Origin: Perognathus longimembris pacificus
Taxonomy: Eukaryota; Chordata; Mammalia; Rodentia; Heteromyidae
DNA: 64,000 nt
Reading direction: 5' to 3'
Assembly: GCF_023159225.1 (NCBI RefSeq)
Contig: NC_063181.1
Span: 23,586,073-23,650,072, forward strand
Part shown: positions 51,381-61,045 of the stretch, piece after piece
Layout of the letters: every line of letters starts with the position of its first letter
How positions within the stretch are numbered: position 1 is the first letter of the stretch
The notes under the pieces: model-generated
What the model was told of the DNA's origin: nothing
Database searches by the model: none
What the model saw: the letters and a program-made list of their open reading frames with translations, nothing else
Position numbers and translations under genes: made by a program

Positions 51381-51484
51381 TAATACTGCATTTCTCATGC
51401 CTACTTCAGGCCCACAAAATCAAACCTGTATCTGCCGATGCTTGGCTCTTATGTTTTGAGTCCATATAGAAAAACTAAAAATAG

Positions 51485-51687
51485 GGCTGGTAATATGGCC
51501 TAGTGGCAAGAGTAGCTTGCCTTGTATACATGAAGCCCTGGGTTCGATTCCACACATATGTACAAAGTGGTCAGAAGTGGTGCCATGGCTCTAGTGGCAG
51601 AGTGCTAGCCTTGAGCAAAAAGAAGCCAGGGATAGTGCTCAGGCCCTGAGTCCAAGCTCCAGGACTGGCAAAAAAGAAAAAGAAAAA
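51485..51687 (+). repeat. SINE, type A, with 17-bp target duplication
   Basis: ggctggtaatatggcctagt ... caggactggc and an A/G tail. AGAAAAACTAAAAATAG occurs at 51468-51484 and 51688-51704. Confidence 0.92.
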
Positions 51688-51749
51688 AGAAAAACTAAAA
51701 ATAGATAGGAGAAGCACTTTTTTTTTTTCAATTACAAACAAAAACAAAG

Positions 51750-51974
51750 GAGCCAGGCACCTGGGACGCACACCTGTAATCCTTCTTACACAGAAGGTTG
51801 CTATCTGAGGACTGCAGTTTGAAGGCAGGGAAGTTTGTGACACTCTTATCTCCAATTAACCACCAAAAAGCCAGGAGTAGAACTGCAGGTCAAGTGGAGA
51901 GCACTAGCCTCAAGCACAGAAGCTCTGGGTTGGCCCCCAGGCCCTAAGTTCAAAGCTCCAGAACTGGAACCAAA
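51750..51974 (+). repeat. SINE, type B
   Basis: ggagccaggcacctgggacg, cacctgtaatccttcttaca, ctccaattaaccaccaaaaa, caggccctaagttcaaag. Confidence 0.87.
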
Positions 51975-52068
51975 AGAAGAAAGAAAAGAAGAAGAAGTAG
52001 GAGAAGAGGAGGAGGAGGAAGGGGAGGAGGAAGAGAAGGAAGAGGAGGAAGAAGAAAAAAGAACAAAG
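51975..52068. repeat. Purine-only tract at SINE tail
   Basis: GAA, GGA and GGAA units in an expanded A-rich tail of the preceding SINE. Similar in character to 49876-49976. Confidence 0.92.
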
Positions 52069-52367
52069 ATAAAGGTACGTTTATATGCAGAGGGACCTGG
52101 AGGATTCTTCTACATTTAAAGTGGAAATAAGATGTGTCTGAATTAATTGTTCTTTCCACCAGCTCATTTTATTCATTCTTCTTACCTACTTGGCCCCTGG
52201 GAGTATCTAAGTTTGTGATCTTCACATAAAAAATTAAGAGATACATACAAGTTTAGCAGCCATTGATCTCTGCAGATTGCTATTCAAGAAGAGGCAAGGG
52301 GTGAACAACCTGCGAAGTAGAAAAGAAACACCAGACAAAAATCACTGTTAGTAGTTAACTATTTAAT
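52069..52367. other. Intergenic, nothing recognised
   Basis: Unique AT-rich sequence between two SINE-associated blocks. Confidence 0.6.
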
Positions 52368-52377
52368 GAAATGGTCT

Positions 52378-52593
52378 GGGCTGGGAATATGGCCTAGTGA
52401 GTGGCAAGAGTGCTTGCCTCCTACACATGAAGCTCTGGGTTCGATTCCCCAGCACACATATATGGAAAACGGCCAGAAGGGGCGCTGTGGCTCAGGTGGC
52501 AGAGTGCTAGCCTTGAGCTGGAAGAAGCCAGGGACCATGCTCAGGCCCTGAGTCCAAGGCCCAGGACTGGCAAAAAAAAAAAAAAAAAAAAAA
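52378..52593 (+). repeat. SINE, type A, with target duplication
   Basis: gggctgggaatatggcctag, a local duplication (gtgagtggc), right half, and a 21-A tail. GAAATGGTCT at 52368-52377 and 52594-52603. Confidence 0.92.
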
Positions 52594-52603
52594 GAAATGG
52601 TCT

Positions 52604-53033
52604 ACCAAGGAGTCATGAAAACCATCTATGTTCACCTTAATCATATGATATTTCTTTCAGAGACATAAATATACATTTATTCATTAATGCTGCAACATTA
52701 AGCCAGCACTGTGCTGTTCCTACTCCAGGTTTCTTTAAGGTGGAGAACAAACTGAAGTCATTTGAGCAATTTGGAAAGAGGATGTGTCATGTCTCACTGA
52801 CACTAATGTGAGAACAAATGGGAGCTACTCTCCCTTTACCTAAAGCAGACAAATGAGTTTTCACATGAAGCATCCTTGATTCCAAATCACATTTAGTAGG
52901 TATATGTGATGTCTAACTAAATTACACACAGTGGCAAAGGGCAATGGCAGATGTGGAAACAAACAGCACAGGCAACTCAACAGGTGGGAACAAAGTGCTA
53001 GAGGGTAGCCCACGGAAGCTCTCTGCAGGCTTG
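52604..53033. other. Intergenic flank of the nested L1/ERV block
   Basis: Unique sequence. From 52944 an open frame happens to read into the L1 that follows, giving a chimeric frame of 444 codons. The first roughly 35 residues are flank, not L1. Confidence 0.7.
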
Positions 53034-53049
53034 AAAAAGTCTGGCACGT

Positions 53050-54278
53050 CAGGAGGTATCACAATACCAGACTTCAAGCTCTACTACAAGGCCATCATAA
53101 CAAAAACAGCATGGTATTGGTATAAAAACAGATCGGAAGACCAGTGGATTAGAATTGAAGACCCAGAAATAAAACCGCACTCTTACAGCCAACTGATATT
53201 CGACAAAGGAGCTAAAGACATACAATGGAATAAACATAGCCTCTTCAATTACTGGTGCTGGGAGAACTGGGCAGCCATATGCAGAAAACTCAAAGTAGAC
53301 CCAAGCCTATCACCATGCACCAAGATCAACTCAAAATGGATCAAGGACCTCAACATCAGACCTGAGTCCTTGAAACTACTGAAGGACAGAGTAGGAAAGA
53401 CACTAGAACTTATAGGCACAGGAAGGAACTTCCTGAATAGAGTCCCAGGGGCACAACAAATAGGGGAAAGACTCAACAAATGGGACTACTACAAATTAAA
53501 AAGTTTCTGCACAGCTAAGGTCATAGCCACCAAAATAGAAAGACAGCCAACCATATGGGAAAGGATATTTACCAGCACAGCAACAGACAAAGGCCTGATA
53601 TCGGTCATCTACAGAGAACTCAAAAAACTAAGCCCCTCCAAGCCCAATAAACCTATTAGGAAATGGGCAAAAGAGCTAAACAGAGACTTCACAAGAGAAG
53701 ATATAAAAATGGCAAAGAAACACATGAGGAAATGCTCAACATCCCTGCTAGTAAAGGAAATGCAAATAAAAACAACCCTGAGATACCACCTCACCCCAGT
53801 TAGAATGGCCTATACTCTGAACTCAGGAAACAACAAATGCTGGAGGGGCTGTGGGGAAAGAGGAACCCTTCTCCATTGTTGGTGGGAATGCAAATTAGTA
53901 CAACCACTTTGGAGAACAGTATGGAGGTTTCTCAAAAAGCTCAATATAGACCTACCCTATGACCCAGCCATACCACTCCTAGGCATCTATCCTAAACAGC
54001 AAACCCCAAGATATCAAAAAGACATTTGTACTTCCATGTTTATCATGGCACAATTCACAATAGCCAAAATATGGAAACAACCCAGATGCCCCTCCACAGA
54101 CGAATGGATCCAAAAAATATGGTACTTATACACAATGGAATACTACATAGTGATTAGGAATGGTGAAATATTGTTATTCGCAGGGAAATGGTCAGAACTC
54201 AAACAAATAAGGTTGAGTGAGACAAGCCTAGAACACAGAAAACAAAGGGGCATGATCTCCCTGATATATGACTGTTAA
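53050..54278 (+). pseudogene. L1 ORF2 C-terminal fragment, frame still open
   Basis: About 409 codons without a stop until 54276-54278, encoding the part of LINE-1 ORF2p after the polymerase palm. Recognisable pieces are [49 protein letters not shown] [13 protein letters not shown], and the Cys/His-rich motif [19 protein letters not shown] (about 53830-53895), then [20 protein letters not shown] and WYLYTMEYYIVIRNGEI. The endonuclease and YADD catalytic region are absent through 5' truncation, so no active protein is expected. The open frame shows how recent the insertion is. The ATG at 52944 lies in flanking DNA. Confidence 0.92.
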
Positions 54279-54355
54279 CAAAGGGAGACAGAGAGACAGT
54301 AGAGACCAAGTCTGTGAACACTTTATATGTTCTTGATACATTGTATATTGCATAT

Positions 54356-54663
54356 TGAGGTGCCAGACTTTGAAGTCAGGCCCCACCACGTGAACCCCAT
54401 TTTAGAATCGAACCCTGAGCCAATCAGATTTGTACCTGTGTTCTAATCTTGCTTGCACAGCTGATTGTTGTAACCTTGTTCTTTGCCTTTATAAGCCCTG
54501 TGTAATCACAGCTCGGGGCTTCCTCCTAACCTCCGCTGTGTCGGTGGGTAGGACGAGGCCCGAGTTGGCAGCTCGTTAAATAAAGCCTTGCCTTGCTTCT
54601 GCATTTCGGAGTGTCTGAATCTCGGTGGTCTTCTTGGGGGTGGTCTTGCGTCTTGGCACAACA
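54356..54663 (+). repeat. 5' LTR
   Basis: 308 bp with CCAAT (54420-54424), TATAA (54490-54494) and poly(A) signal AATAAA (54579-54584), so U3, R and U5 are in order. It differs from the 3' LTR only at 54599 (C against T at 57858). Confidence 0.95.
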
Positions 54664-54665
54664 TT

Positions 54666-54683
54666 TGGGGGTTCGTCCGGGAT
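54666..54683 (+). other. Primer-binding site, tRNA-Pro type
   Basis: TGGGGGTTCGTCCGGGAT, two bases after the LTR. It matches the tRNA-Pro complement used by many gammaretroviruses with one difference (T for C at position 7), from memory. Confidence 0.85.
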
Positions 54684-54871
54684 GGCCCCAGAGACCCCGA
54701 GATCCCAGACTCCGAAGGTAAGAAAACAGCGCTGTTCATTTGTCTTGTCCTGTAATTTGTCTGTTTGTCTGTTTTGCTTTTGCTTATACTTGTAGGGCGC
54801 GAGTCAGTTTGGTTTTTGGCCGGAACTGACCAGGAGAGCCTCCTAAACGAGACTCAACCCGCCCACCTTGT

Positions 54872-54999
54872 ACTCGGGTCCACTCCTTCTGCACCCTTGC
54901 AGGAGGTTGTGGGCCAACTCGGGTCCACTCCTTCTTGCAGGAGGTTGTGGGCCAACTCGGGTCCATTCCTTCTGCACCCTTGTAGGAGGTTGTGGGCCA
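54872..54999 (+). repeat. Tandem repeat in proviral leader (45/38/45 bp)
   Basis: Three units beginning ACTCGGGTCCA at 54872, 54917 and 54955, each ending gttgtgggcca. The middle unit lacks 7 bp (gcaccct). Confidence 0.9.
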
Positions 55000-55242
55000 G
55001 CTTGGGAGATCTCCAACTCGTAGCTTTTCTTAGGCCTGTGTGTTTTCCTCCTTTTGTATTAATTGTTTGTTTCTTGTAGCCTTTTGGACTGAACATCTGA
55101 TCAGAGCTATGGATAACGTTCTATCTTGAGGACCTCCATCTAGCCCCCTAGACTTGATCCTAGCTCACTGGAGGGAGGTTAAGGAGATAGCTCATTTTTG
55201 TGTGTTTTTTTTCTTGCACTGTGCCTGACTGACAAACGGATG

Positions 55243-55461
55243 ATGGGGAATGTTCCTTCCACTCCCCTGGACTTGACTTTAGCTCACTGGAAAGATGTAC
55301 AGGTGACAGTCCACAATCAGTCAATCAGTGAGAGTGTCCGCAAAAAAAGAACTCTAGGGGACCCCTACCCAACCTTCTTAAGCAGAAAATTGTTTGGTGC
55401 GCTAAAATGTTTTACTAAGACTAAAAATGTTTTACTAAAACTATCAAGCCCTGGAAAATGA
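55243..55461 (+). pseudogene. gag start (matrix) fragment of the provirus
   Basis: Open frame of 72 codons beginning MGN (a myristoylation-type start) and continuing with TPLDLTLAHWKDV, which has the look of a gammaretroviral matrix N terminus. The frame ends soon after; capsid and nucleocapsid are not found. An ATG three bases upstream is in frame. It is a truncated remnant. Confidence 0.75.
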
Positions 55462-56087
55462 GGCTGGAGAATGCTAAAATCATTTGTTAAAGGTTTTTGT
55501 CTTAAAATGTACAGCCGATGCTTATTCAGCGCGCTTTAAGATCTTTTGAAAATGTATGTGTGTGTGCATGTGTGAGTGTGAACATGTTCAAGACTGCAGT
55601 ATGATGCAAAACTAAGTTTAAATTCAAAGGTCTTCACACCATGCAGTAACTGGGACTGAAGAAAAAAAAAAAAAAAGAGGCTCTTTTGAAACAAACAGCC
55701 CGTAGGCAAAGGGCAGCACCTGGTTTCAGAATGCCTGTGAGCTTCAGTTTTTCCGATGCAGATAAAAGCTAAAGTGTTAGTGTTAAAAAGGCTTTGGAAA
55801 TCAAGAATACATTTCTAGATAAGAAGTTTGGAAGTAAAATTTTCCTAAATTATTGAAAAGTGAGAAAAGGAGAATTATGGCTACCAAAATGTTTAATTGC
55901 CATTCCAGCTTCTTTGTAGGTTTTTTTGTAACAGTTTCCAGCAGGCCCACAGAGAAGCACAGGTGATTCCTACAAGTTTGTCAAGATCTAATACTGACCC
56001 TTAATAAGTTCCAGGTAAGAGCATGCTTAAAAACTACTTCTGTGTGGACCACCTTGTTGCTTATAATTGGAGTAAAGTGGCCCCTTA
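55462..56087 (+). other. Unassigned internal proviral sequence
   Basis: No recognisable retroviral domain. It has a duplicated aaaatgttttactaa (about 55405-55440), a TGTG-rich stretch near 55555 and an A run at 55662-55675. It may be non-viral sequence captured by the element. Confidence 0.6.
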
Positions 56088-56276
56088 TAAGACTCATTGA
56101 TCTGAATCTGCGGTTCGAAGCCAGCCCGGGCAAAGAAAGGTCCCTGTGAGAGACTTGTCTGTAATCAGCCAGCAGAGTGCTGGGAACGGAGTGGTGTGGA
56201 GCTCAAAAGTGGTAAGGTGCTAGTCTTGAGCTGGAGAGCTGAGGGACAGCACTCAGGCCCTGAGTCCAAGTCGAAA
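56088..56276 (+). repeat. SINE type B fragment inside the provirus
   Basis: gcggttcgaagccagcccgg, then gtgctagtcttgagctggag and ctcaggccctgagtccaagt match the type B SINE from mid-left arm to its end. The first part of the left arm is missing and divergence is clear. Confidence 0.75.
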
Positions 56277-56716
56277 GTCACTCCTCCTGGGACAAAAGTG
56301 ATGGAGCATCGAGGCAGTAAGCCACTGCTTGGATGGCAGAGATGGTGTCAGATCCTAGAGTCACTACTGTTGGCCTTTCAAAAGTTAAAGCCGGGAAGTC
56401 CTAGAAGCATAGTTCATAAGCATGCCTTTCCAATGCCCATGTCTGTCTACTGGGCAGGAATTTACCAGTCATCTGTGATAGTGGTTAGTAAGGGTAAGTT
56501 TGTCAAATGAGAGGATAGATTAAAATCTCACCCCCCGCATTTACTCAAAGCCCTAACTGGCAGTGAGAATTTTAAGCTCATACATCTGTTTAGTAAAGAA
56601 AGCTTGTAGACCTGAGATTGTGTCCTTATTGAGATCTGTTAAAGGCCTGTCAGCTTGCCAATGCCCCCAATCAACAGATTACTAAAGGAGCTCGCCTCTG
56701 TGGGAATAGGCCAGGT

Positions 56717-57247
56717 GTGTATTGGGAAGTAGATTTCACAGAATATTTGCTAGTTTTTGTAGACACCTTTTCAGGATGGGTTGAAGCCTATCCAACAAAG
56801 CATGAGACTGCGAATGTAGTGGCTAAGAAGATCCTGGAAGAAATCCTACCCAGGTATGGCTTCCCATCCACCATTGGGTCAGACAACGGACAGGCTTTCG
56901 TCTCAAAACTAAGTCAGGGAATAGCTGCAGCACTGGGGACAGATTGGAAATTGCATTGTGCTTATAGACCCCAGAGTGCAGGACAGGTAGAGAAAATGAA
57001 TTGGACTCTAAAAGATATGATTCTGCTTCTGTCCCTACCCCCCATTTATTCAGACCAGGGGACTGAAATCCTAAGAACCACGGTGGAAGGAACCCTAGAC
57101 GGCATCGCCACTTGGGTTCATTGCTTCCACGCCAGGCCAGCTGACCCCTTTGCCCTGGATGACAACTACTGTGGTGGAACATGGGAGGTCTCCAAGCACC
57201 CAACTCAGCCGCTTCGCCTTCGCCTCAAGAAAAGAAAGTTAGACTGA
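56717..57247 (+). pseudogene. Integrase catalytic-core fragment of the provirus
   Basis: Open frame of 176 codons. It shows the retroviral integrase D,D-35-E pattern: Asp in EVDFTE (residue 6), Asp in GSDNGQ (56) and Glu in GQVEKM (92), exactly 35 residues between the last two. After WTLKD the sequence jumps to a part resembling the integrase C-terminal domain ([20 protein letters not shown]). The frame probably extends upstream of the ATG (open from about 56640), but the N-terminal zinc-finger part is missing. An isolated fragment like this cannot complete integration; whether it is translated is unknown. Confidence 0.85.
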
Positions 57248-57595
57248 ATATTGTTATAATTTTCTTTTTGCCTTCTTTCCTTACTACCCTGGCTAGTGTT
57301 AATGTTATTTTGGCAGCTCACTCCAAAGTGAGGTGAATCCTGCAGTCCCTTGGTAAAGTAGACTAAGGTTATAGGTTCCTGGCTAGGTAAGGTCAACGCC
57401 CCTGAGTCAGCCTGAAGAAATTACAGAAGATGGATGATCTTCACCCATCAGCCCCCCTTTAAAACCGAGGGACCAGAGTTATTTTCGGATACTACTTTTG
57501 GCCCTACTGGCCCATGCCTTACCTCTATATCATCCCCTAGACATGCAAGCCATTGAAATGGACAGAATGGAGCCATGATTGGCTCCCAAGGTACC

Positions 57596-57614
57596 AAAAA
57601 GAAAAAGGGGGAAA
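57596..57614 (+). other. Polypurine tract
   Basis: 19 purines (A5 G A5 G5 A3) immediately before the 3' LTR: the plus-strand primer site expected in a retrovirus. Confidence 0.88.
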
Positions 57615-57922
57615 TGAGGTGCCAGACTTTGAAGTCAGGCCCCACCACGTGAACCCCATTTTAGAATCGAACCCTGAGCCAATCAGATTTGTACCTGTGT
57701 TCTAATCTTGCTTGCACAGCTGATTGTTGTAACCTTGTTCTTTGCCTTTATAAGCCCTGTGTAATCACAGCTCGGGGCTTCCTCCTAACCTCCGCTGTGT
57801 CGGTGGGTAGGACGAGGCCCGAGTTGGCAGCTCGTTAAATAAAGCCTTGCCTTGCTTTTGCATTTCGGAGTGTCTGAATCTCGGTGGTCTTCTTGGGGGT
57901 GGTCTTGCGTCTTGGCACAACA
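57615..57922 (+). repeat. 3' LTR
   Basis: 308 bp, 307 identical to the 5' LTR. Same CCAAT, TATAA and AATAAA motifs. The adjacent L1 3' UTR resumes at 57923. Confidence 0.95.
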
Positions 57923-58082
57923 TATGTGTCTACCTGACCTAGACAAGGGATGGAAAAACAGGTTGTAAGATATCACAAGAAATGTACACACTGCCCTACT
58001 ATGTAACTGCACCCTCTTTGCACAACACCTTGTAAAAAAAATTTATGTTCAATTAATTAAAAAAAAAAAAAGTCTGGCACGT

Positions 58083-58511
58083 GTGACTGAGCCAACTGAG
58101 GGATTGTGGGAGAGGCCCTGGCTGGTTAAGTCTAACAGTAGGGACAGACCAAGTGAAAAGTCTTCTGCTAGAAACGAAAATACTGACTCTAACTTAGATT
58201 TTCCTAAGGATATGATTTTGAAGAACTCTTTTTCCGCCTCTGGTCCTCCTGCCTGCCAAACCCATTATTTTGCAAAGGAATTACTTAACAGAGTGGATAG
58301 ATGCAATCGGAAGAGAGCTTTACAATCCCCAGGCCACGCATGCCTATTCCTGTACTCCTGTGTACCCCAGGCTGTCTACTTAAATATTTGATGTCTGTGC
58401 TCTTCCTTAAAGCTGTCTATGTCCTTTCTAAGCCAACCACTGCTGGGAACACTCATTCTCACCACAACCTCCTGTGGCATCAACATGATACCAACAGTAC
58501 ATGAAAGGTTG
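58083..58511. other. Intergenic, downstream flank of the nested block
   Basis: Unique sequence; frames at 58083-58504 are not recognisable. Confidence 0.55.
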
Positions 58512-58900
58512 TCTAATCATCAGGAAATGCAAATGAAGATCACAATAAGGTATCACCCCCAGACCTGCTAGGGTAAGAAACAAGCATTAAGTATTGGTGA
58601 GAGTCTCTCCCACTGTTGGTGGGAATGTTAATTGGTCTATCCGTTATGAAAATTAGTATGGTGGCTTTCTCAAAAATTTAAAAATAGAGCTACCATATGC
58701 TATGGAGGAGCTTTTCACATGCCCCTTGGCCATTTTATGTCTTGTTTGGAGGAATGGCTATTCTGGCACTTTATTTTAAAATCAGATTGATTCCTTATTA
58801 TTGAGCTGTATGGATTCATTATATGATTTGAATCAGACATATAGTTTGCAAGTATTTTTCCCCATTCTATCCATAAGTTACCTTTTCCTTTTGTTGATTC
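58512..58900 (+). mobile_element. Old L1 ORF2 / 3' region fragments
   Basis: aatcatcaggaaatgcaaat, tctcccactgttggtgggaa, aaatagagctaccatatg: a decayed ORF2 segment. It is followed by another L1-like stretch (gcaagtatttttccccattc). Far more diverged than the L1 at 53050. Confidence 0.7.
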
Positions 58901-59699
58901 TGGCAGGTTTCAAAGGGGATACCACAGGGAAAAGGAGATCTGATGTGCAGGAGACATTGTCTAAAGATAGGAGTATCTGTTGGGCTATGGTAGGGGGACC
59001 CAGGGATTCCTGTCCAATACCAGGGGTCCACCCCCTATCAGAGCCCGTTCTGTTGGATGCAGTCACTGGTGTGGCAAAAGCTCTTACCCTGCCCACCATG
59101 GCTGAAGGCCAAGGATGTGTCAAAGCATTTCAACATCCCATAGGCATGGGGATTCCCAAGCTCTCCCTTTGGCCCATAGAATCAAACACAATGAAATCAG
59201 TTCTGCCAAAGCCAGGATGTGGCTTTGTTCTTTATTGTGAAGAGTCCAGAGCAAATGGCTGACCATTGCTTAGAGTGTAGTCAGATGGCTGAGCTTTAGA
59301 AACGAAGCATGCAGTCATCTCCACTCACCACACTGGGAGGAAAGCGAGACAGATGATAGCCCCTGTATGTGATTGTGTTTGGGGACATTTATGTATTTAG
59401 TTTTTATTTATATATGTGACCAAATTTCTTTCATTCTTTCATCCAGATCACAATGTCAGATATTGTAAGTCTTCCTTTGTTTTGTTGTATCTATTTAGAT
59501 GAAGCTTCATTATACAGCCCGAGCTGACTTCAAAGTCTGGGCCTCCTGTTTCTACCACCAGAGTGTGGGCATTTCAGGTACAAGCTCCCAGTATGGCTGC
59601 TGATTTTACTTTAATTTTTACTATTTTTAATTATCCTTAAGTAGTTGTATTGTTGTTTACTCTAACATCTTGCAAAAGTTAGCATCATCCTCTTAAATT
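58901..59699. other. Intergenic, nothing recognised
   Basis: Contains a 153-codon open frame (58801-59262) that begins in L1-derived sequence and has no recognisable domain. A B1-like scrap is possible at 59500-59600. Confidence 0.5.
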
Positions 59700-59931
59700 C
59701 TTTTTTTATTGTTGTTGATCATGGGATTTGAACTCAGGGCCTGGGTCCTGAGCTCTTTTGCTTAAGGCTAGCACTCTACCACTTTAAGCTATAGCACCTG
59801 TTTTCTAGTGGTTGATTGGCGATAAGAGTCTCACGGACTTTTTCTGCCTGGGCTCATTTCAAACTTCAATCCTCAGATCTCAGCTTCCTGAGTAGCCAGG
59901 ATTGCAAGTGTGAGCCACTGGCACCTGGCTC
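59700..59931 (-). repeat. SINE, type B, antisense
   Basis: gggatttgaactcagggcct, aaggctagcactctaccact, gatctcagcttcctgagtag, gagccactggcacctggct. Confidence 0.88.
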
Positions 59932-59969
59932 CTTTTCTTTTTTAATTGACACCTTAAAACAATAAAGTG

Positions 59970-60013
59970 TTTTTCTCTCTCTCTCTCCCTCCCTCCCTCC
60001 CTCCCTCCCTCCC

Positions 60014-60072
<59 letters not shown>
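59970..60072. repeat. (TC)n(CCCT)n(GT)n compound microsatellite
   Basis: TC units, then about eight TCCC units, then about 27 GT units, lying between two antisense SINEs. Confidence 0.95.
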
Positions 60073-60074
<2 letters not shown>

Positions 60075-60288
60075 TGGGGCTTGAACTTGGGGCCTGGATA
60101 CGGTCTCTGAGTTTTTTGGTGTATTGTTTTGCTCTATAACTTGAGACATGGCTCTATTTCCAGCTTTTGGGTTTTTTTGGTGGTTAATTGGCAGTCAGTG
60201 TCTCTCATACTTTCCTGCTAAGTCTAGCTGCAAATCGTGATCCAAAGATCTCAGCATCCTGAATAGCATGAGCCACTGGTGCCTGGCT
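60073..60288 (-). repeat. SINE, type B, antisense
   Basis: cctggggcttgaacttgggg, gtggttaattggcagtcagt, gagccactggtgcctggct. A second antisense copy 140 bp from the previous one. Confidence 0.85.
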
Positions 60289-60722
60289 GACCATCATTTT
60301 TTTAAAAAACATGTAGAAACTACAAATAAATTAATAAGTCATCTATCACAGAGGAAGCTATTCTAGACATACCTGGATATGCCCTTGCAATTACTGTTTA
60401 ATGCTTAGTTTCCCTGCAAGGAAAAAAAAAATAGTATCACGCTGTTTCACCACACACTGTATGTTTGTATGGACATCTTCCTGTAGCTGTACCTCATACC
60501 AGCTTGACTGGTGGGTCCCTCAATAAAAACTATGTACACCCAGCTTGTGAGAGTGATAGTGTTTGAGAAAGAGGTCTCTGCATGTATAGTGATGTTGGGG
60601 CTCTAGATGTGAGATCATCCTGGATAATCTGGATAGGCTCTTGACCCTTAGGAGAGAAGCAAAGGAGAAGAGAAACACTGAAGGGAGGGCCAGGTGGATT
60701 CAGATGCACAGGTGGGAGCGGC
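60289..60722. other. Intergenic, nothing recognised
   Basis: Unique sequence without recognisable gene or repeat. Confidence 0.55.
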
Positions 60723-61045
60723 ATGTGGTCTTCGTCCATTCGGCATTGCTACAACAAAATACAGTGTCACCGTGTGACACATAATGGCCAGCAGTTGATT
60801 TGGCTCTTGTACTATTGGGAAGAAGATGAGGGCTGCCTCTTCTCACTGTTTTGCTGCAGCATCCCATGGTGGATGGGAAAGAAAGGGCAGGAGAGAGAGA
60901 GACGTCAGACTCCAGCCGCCACTCTTGAACTAATCCATTCCCGACAGTAGAACCCCGTGTCCTGATCGCCTCTCAACGGTCCCGACTCTTAACACTGGTA
61001 TGTTGGGGATGCTTTTAGGGGGACACAGTCAAACCACAGCACATA
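60723..61045 (-). repeat. MaLR-like (MST/THE1-type) LTR relic, antisense
   Basis: gcattgctacaacaaaatac, ttgatttggctcttgtacta, ggtggatgggaaagaaaggg, gagagagagacgtcagactc, gacacagtcaaaccacagca follow the order expected for an antisense MaLR LTR. Old and diverged. Confidence 0.6.

Larger units (their letters stand above)
54356..57922 (+). mobile_element. Endogenous gammaretrovirus-like provirus, internally deleted (non-autonomous)
   Basis: Two 308-bp LTRs (54356-54663 and 57615-57922) enclose about 2.95 kb. Both LTRs start TGAGG and end CAACA. The flanks share TAT next to each LTR (CATAT occurs at 54351-54355 and 57921-57925, overlapping the LTR end), so the duplication is at least 3 bp. Internal parts in order: primer-binding site, splice donor-like GGTAAG (about 54716), a tandem repeat, a gag-start fragment, unassigned sequence, a SINE fragment, an integrase fragment and a polypurine tract. 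A typical gammaretrovirus is about 8 kb, so most of gag, protease, RT and env is missing. It cannot replicate alone but keeps the cis signals a helper would need. Confidence 0.9.
53050..58066 (+). mobile_element. Young 5'-truncated L1, interrupted by a provirus
   Basis: L1 sequence from the last third of ORF2 (53050) through the 3' UTR (54279-54355 and 57923-58058) to an A tail merging into 58059-58071. The duplication AAAAAGTCTGGCACGT occurs at 53034-53049 and 58067-58082, proving that the two L1 pieces were one insertion before the provirus split the 3' UTR. The 3' terminus (tatgtaactgcaccctcttt, gcacaacaccttgtaaaaa) is the same family as 43600-43728. Confidence 0.92.

Noticed and set aside
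54350..54356. A 5-bp proviral target duplication CATAT
   Set aside because: On the 3' side its first two bases coincide with the LTR's own terminal CA, so only TAT can be claimed safely.
57248..57595. env gene of the provirus
   Set aside because: Only about 350 bp remain before the polypurine tract, with no long frame or recognisable envelope motif.
58801..59262. 153-codon frame
   Set aside because: Starts in decayed L1 sequence; no domain recognised.
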